Part shown: positions 63,596-64,000 of the stretch, piece after piece
Layout: each line of letters opens with the position of its first letter
Position numbering within the stretch: position 1 is the first letter of the stretch
Source of the DNA: Xanthobacter sp. NM-25
GTDB lineage: Bacteria; Pseudomonadota; Alphaproteobacteria; Rhizobiales; Xanthobacteraceae
Reading direction: 5' to 3'
Length of the DNA stretch: 64,000 nucleotides
Assembly: GCF_022138605.1 (NCBI RefSeq)
Contig: NZ_JACBFS010000005.1
Span: 248,001-312,000 of the forward strand
Made by a program: the position numbers and the translations under genes
The notes under the pieces: model-generated
Seen by the model: only the letters and a program-made list of their open reading frames with translations
Told to the model about the DNA's origin: nothing
Databases searched by the model: none

Positions 63596-64000
63596 GCTGG
63601 ATCGGCCGTTCCCTGCCGCGCCTGGAAGACCCTTCGCTGCTGAAGGGGCAGGGGCGCTATGTGGCGGATCTGGCGCGGGGCGCCGCCGCCGTGAAATTCG
63701 TGCGCAGTCCGCTGGCGGCGGGCGCCATTCTTGGCATCGAGAAGCCGGACGACGGTCTCGTGTTCACCGCCGACGACCTCGTCGGCGTCAAGGCCATCCG
63801 GCCGCTGCTGCACCGGCCTGATTACGTACCGGTCTCCCAGCCGGTGCTGGCCAAGGATCGGGTGGTGTTCTGCGGCCAGGCGGTGGCCGTGGTGGTGGCC
63901 GACGACCAGGGCCTCGCCGAAGATCTCGCCGAGCAGGTGTTCGTGGACATCGAGCCCGAGGATGCGGTGGTGGATTTCGCCCAGGCCCTGGGCGAAGGCG
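63592..64000 (+). CDS. Molybdenum hydroxylase large subunit, CoxL/CutL-like (5' part, cut by the window end)
   Basis: The first 136 residues of a molybdopterin-binding large subunit. MSWIGRSLPRLEDPSLLKGQGRYVADL is the typical opening, given by position (residues 1-27), and QPVLAKDRVVFCGQAVAVVVADD the usual N-terminal domain motif. The catalytic region is beyond the end of the window, so the substrate cannot be judged from active-site residues. A pyridine or other heterocycle hydroxylase, such as a nicotinate dehydrogenase, is possible given the nic operon upstream. Confidence 0.85.
   Translation, partial: MSWIGRSLPRLEDPSLLKGQGRYVADLARGAAAVKFVRSPLAAGAILGIEKPDDGLVFTADDLVGVKAIRPLLHRPDYVPVSQPVLAKDRVVFCGQAVAVVVADDQGLAEDLAEQVFVDIEPEDAVVDFAQALGEG

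Overview
The window looks like chromosomal DNA of a GC-rich alphaproteobacterium, most plausibly a soil or plant-associated Hyphomicrobiales species (Xanthobacteraceae/Bradyrhizobium-like). This is inferred from the base composition, the many branched-chain-amino-acid-type (LIV) and TRAP transporters, the ATGA-coupled operons and the gene families; no rRNA or other phylogenetic marker is present. There is no sign of phage, insertion sequence or CRISPR. The only RNA gene found is tRNA-Leu(CAA) at 33095-33181.

Layout. (1) 1-9.8 kb is an iron or siderophore locus: a TonB receptor with a signalling N-terminus, two facing Rrf2-type regulators, a FecBCDE-like ABC importer, and a FecI/FecR pair. (2) 10-33 kb is a catabolic region for an unidentified carboxylic acid. 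A leftward operon (LIV binding protein, LivF, a degenerate adenylation domain fused to LivG, LivH, LivM, enoyl-CoA hydratase) diverges from a rightward operon (APH-like kinase, ACAD11-like protein, SDR, AMACR-like racemase, acyl-CoA ligase, GntR, nitroreductase, HSD10-like SDR). A TetR gene diverges from a second LIV binding protein, aldehyde dehydrogenase, family III CoA-transferase, IclR, GST and SDR. The kinase/ACAD11-like pair suggests that 4-hydroxyacyl-CoA is phosphorylated and converted to enoyl-CoA. (3) 33-36 kb holds the tRNA, a YiaV/YiaW-like pair and a TetR regulator.

(4) 36-45 kb is a leftward nicotinate-type operon: a complete LIV importer followed by nicC-like, nicE, nicD, nicX and nicF, enough to take 6-hydroxynicotinate to fumarate, ammonia and formate. 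NicX, NicD and NicE keep the residues known from Pseudomonas; the NicC-like hydroxylase does not. (5) 45.9-52 kb runs rightward: a TAXI-TRAP transporter, a NadC-type quinolinate phosphoribosyltransferase, and a fusion of ribose-1,5-bisphosphokinase (PhnN) with AMP phosphorylase. Together these could import a pyridine dicarboxylate, make PRPP from AMP and form NaMN. This is the strongest candidate for an undescribed system here.

(6) 52-58.4 kb has a membrane diguanylate cyclase, an SH3/Cys-repeat secreted protein, a DevBCA-type exporter and a DUF3313-like lipoprotein. (7) 58.8 kb to the end has an SsuABC/TauABC-like importer, a quinone-reductase-like enzyme, and the start of a molybdenum hydroxylase operon (FAD subunit, then a large subunit cut by the window end), probably for another heterocyclic or aromatic substrate.
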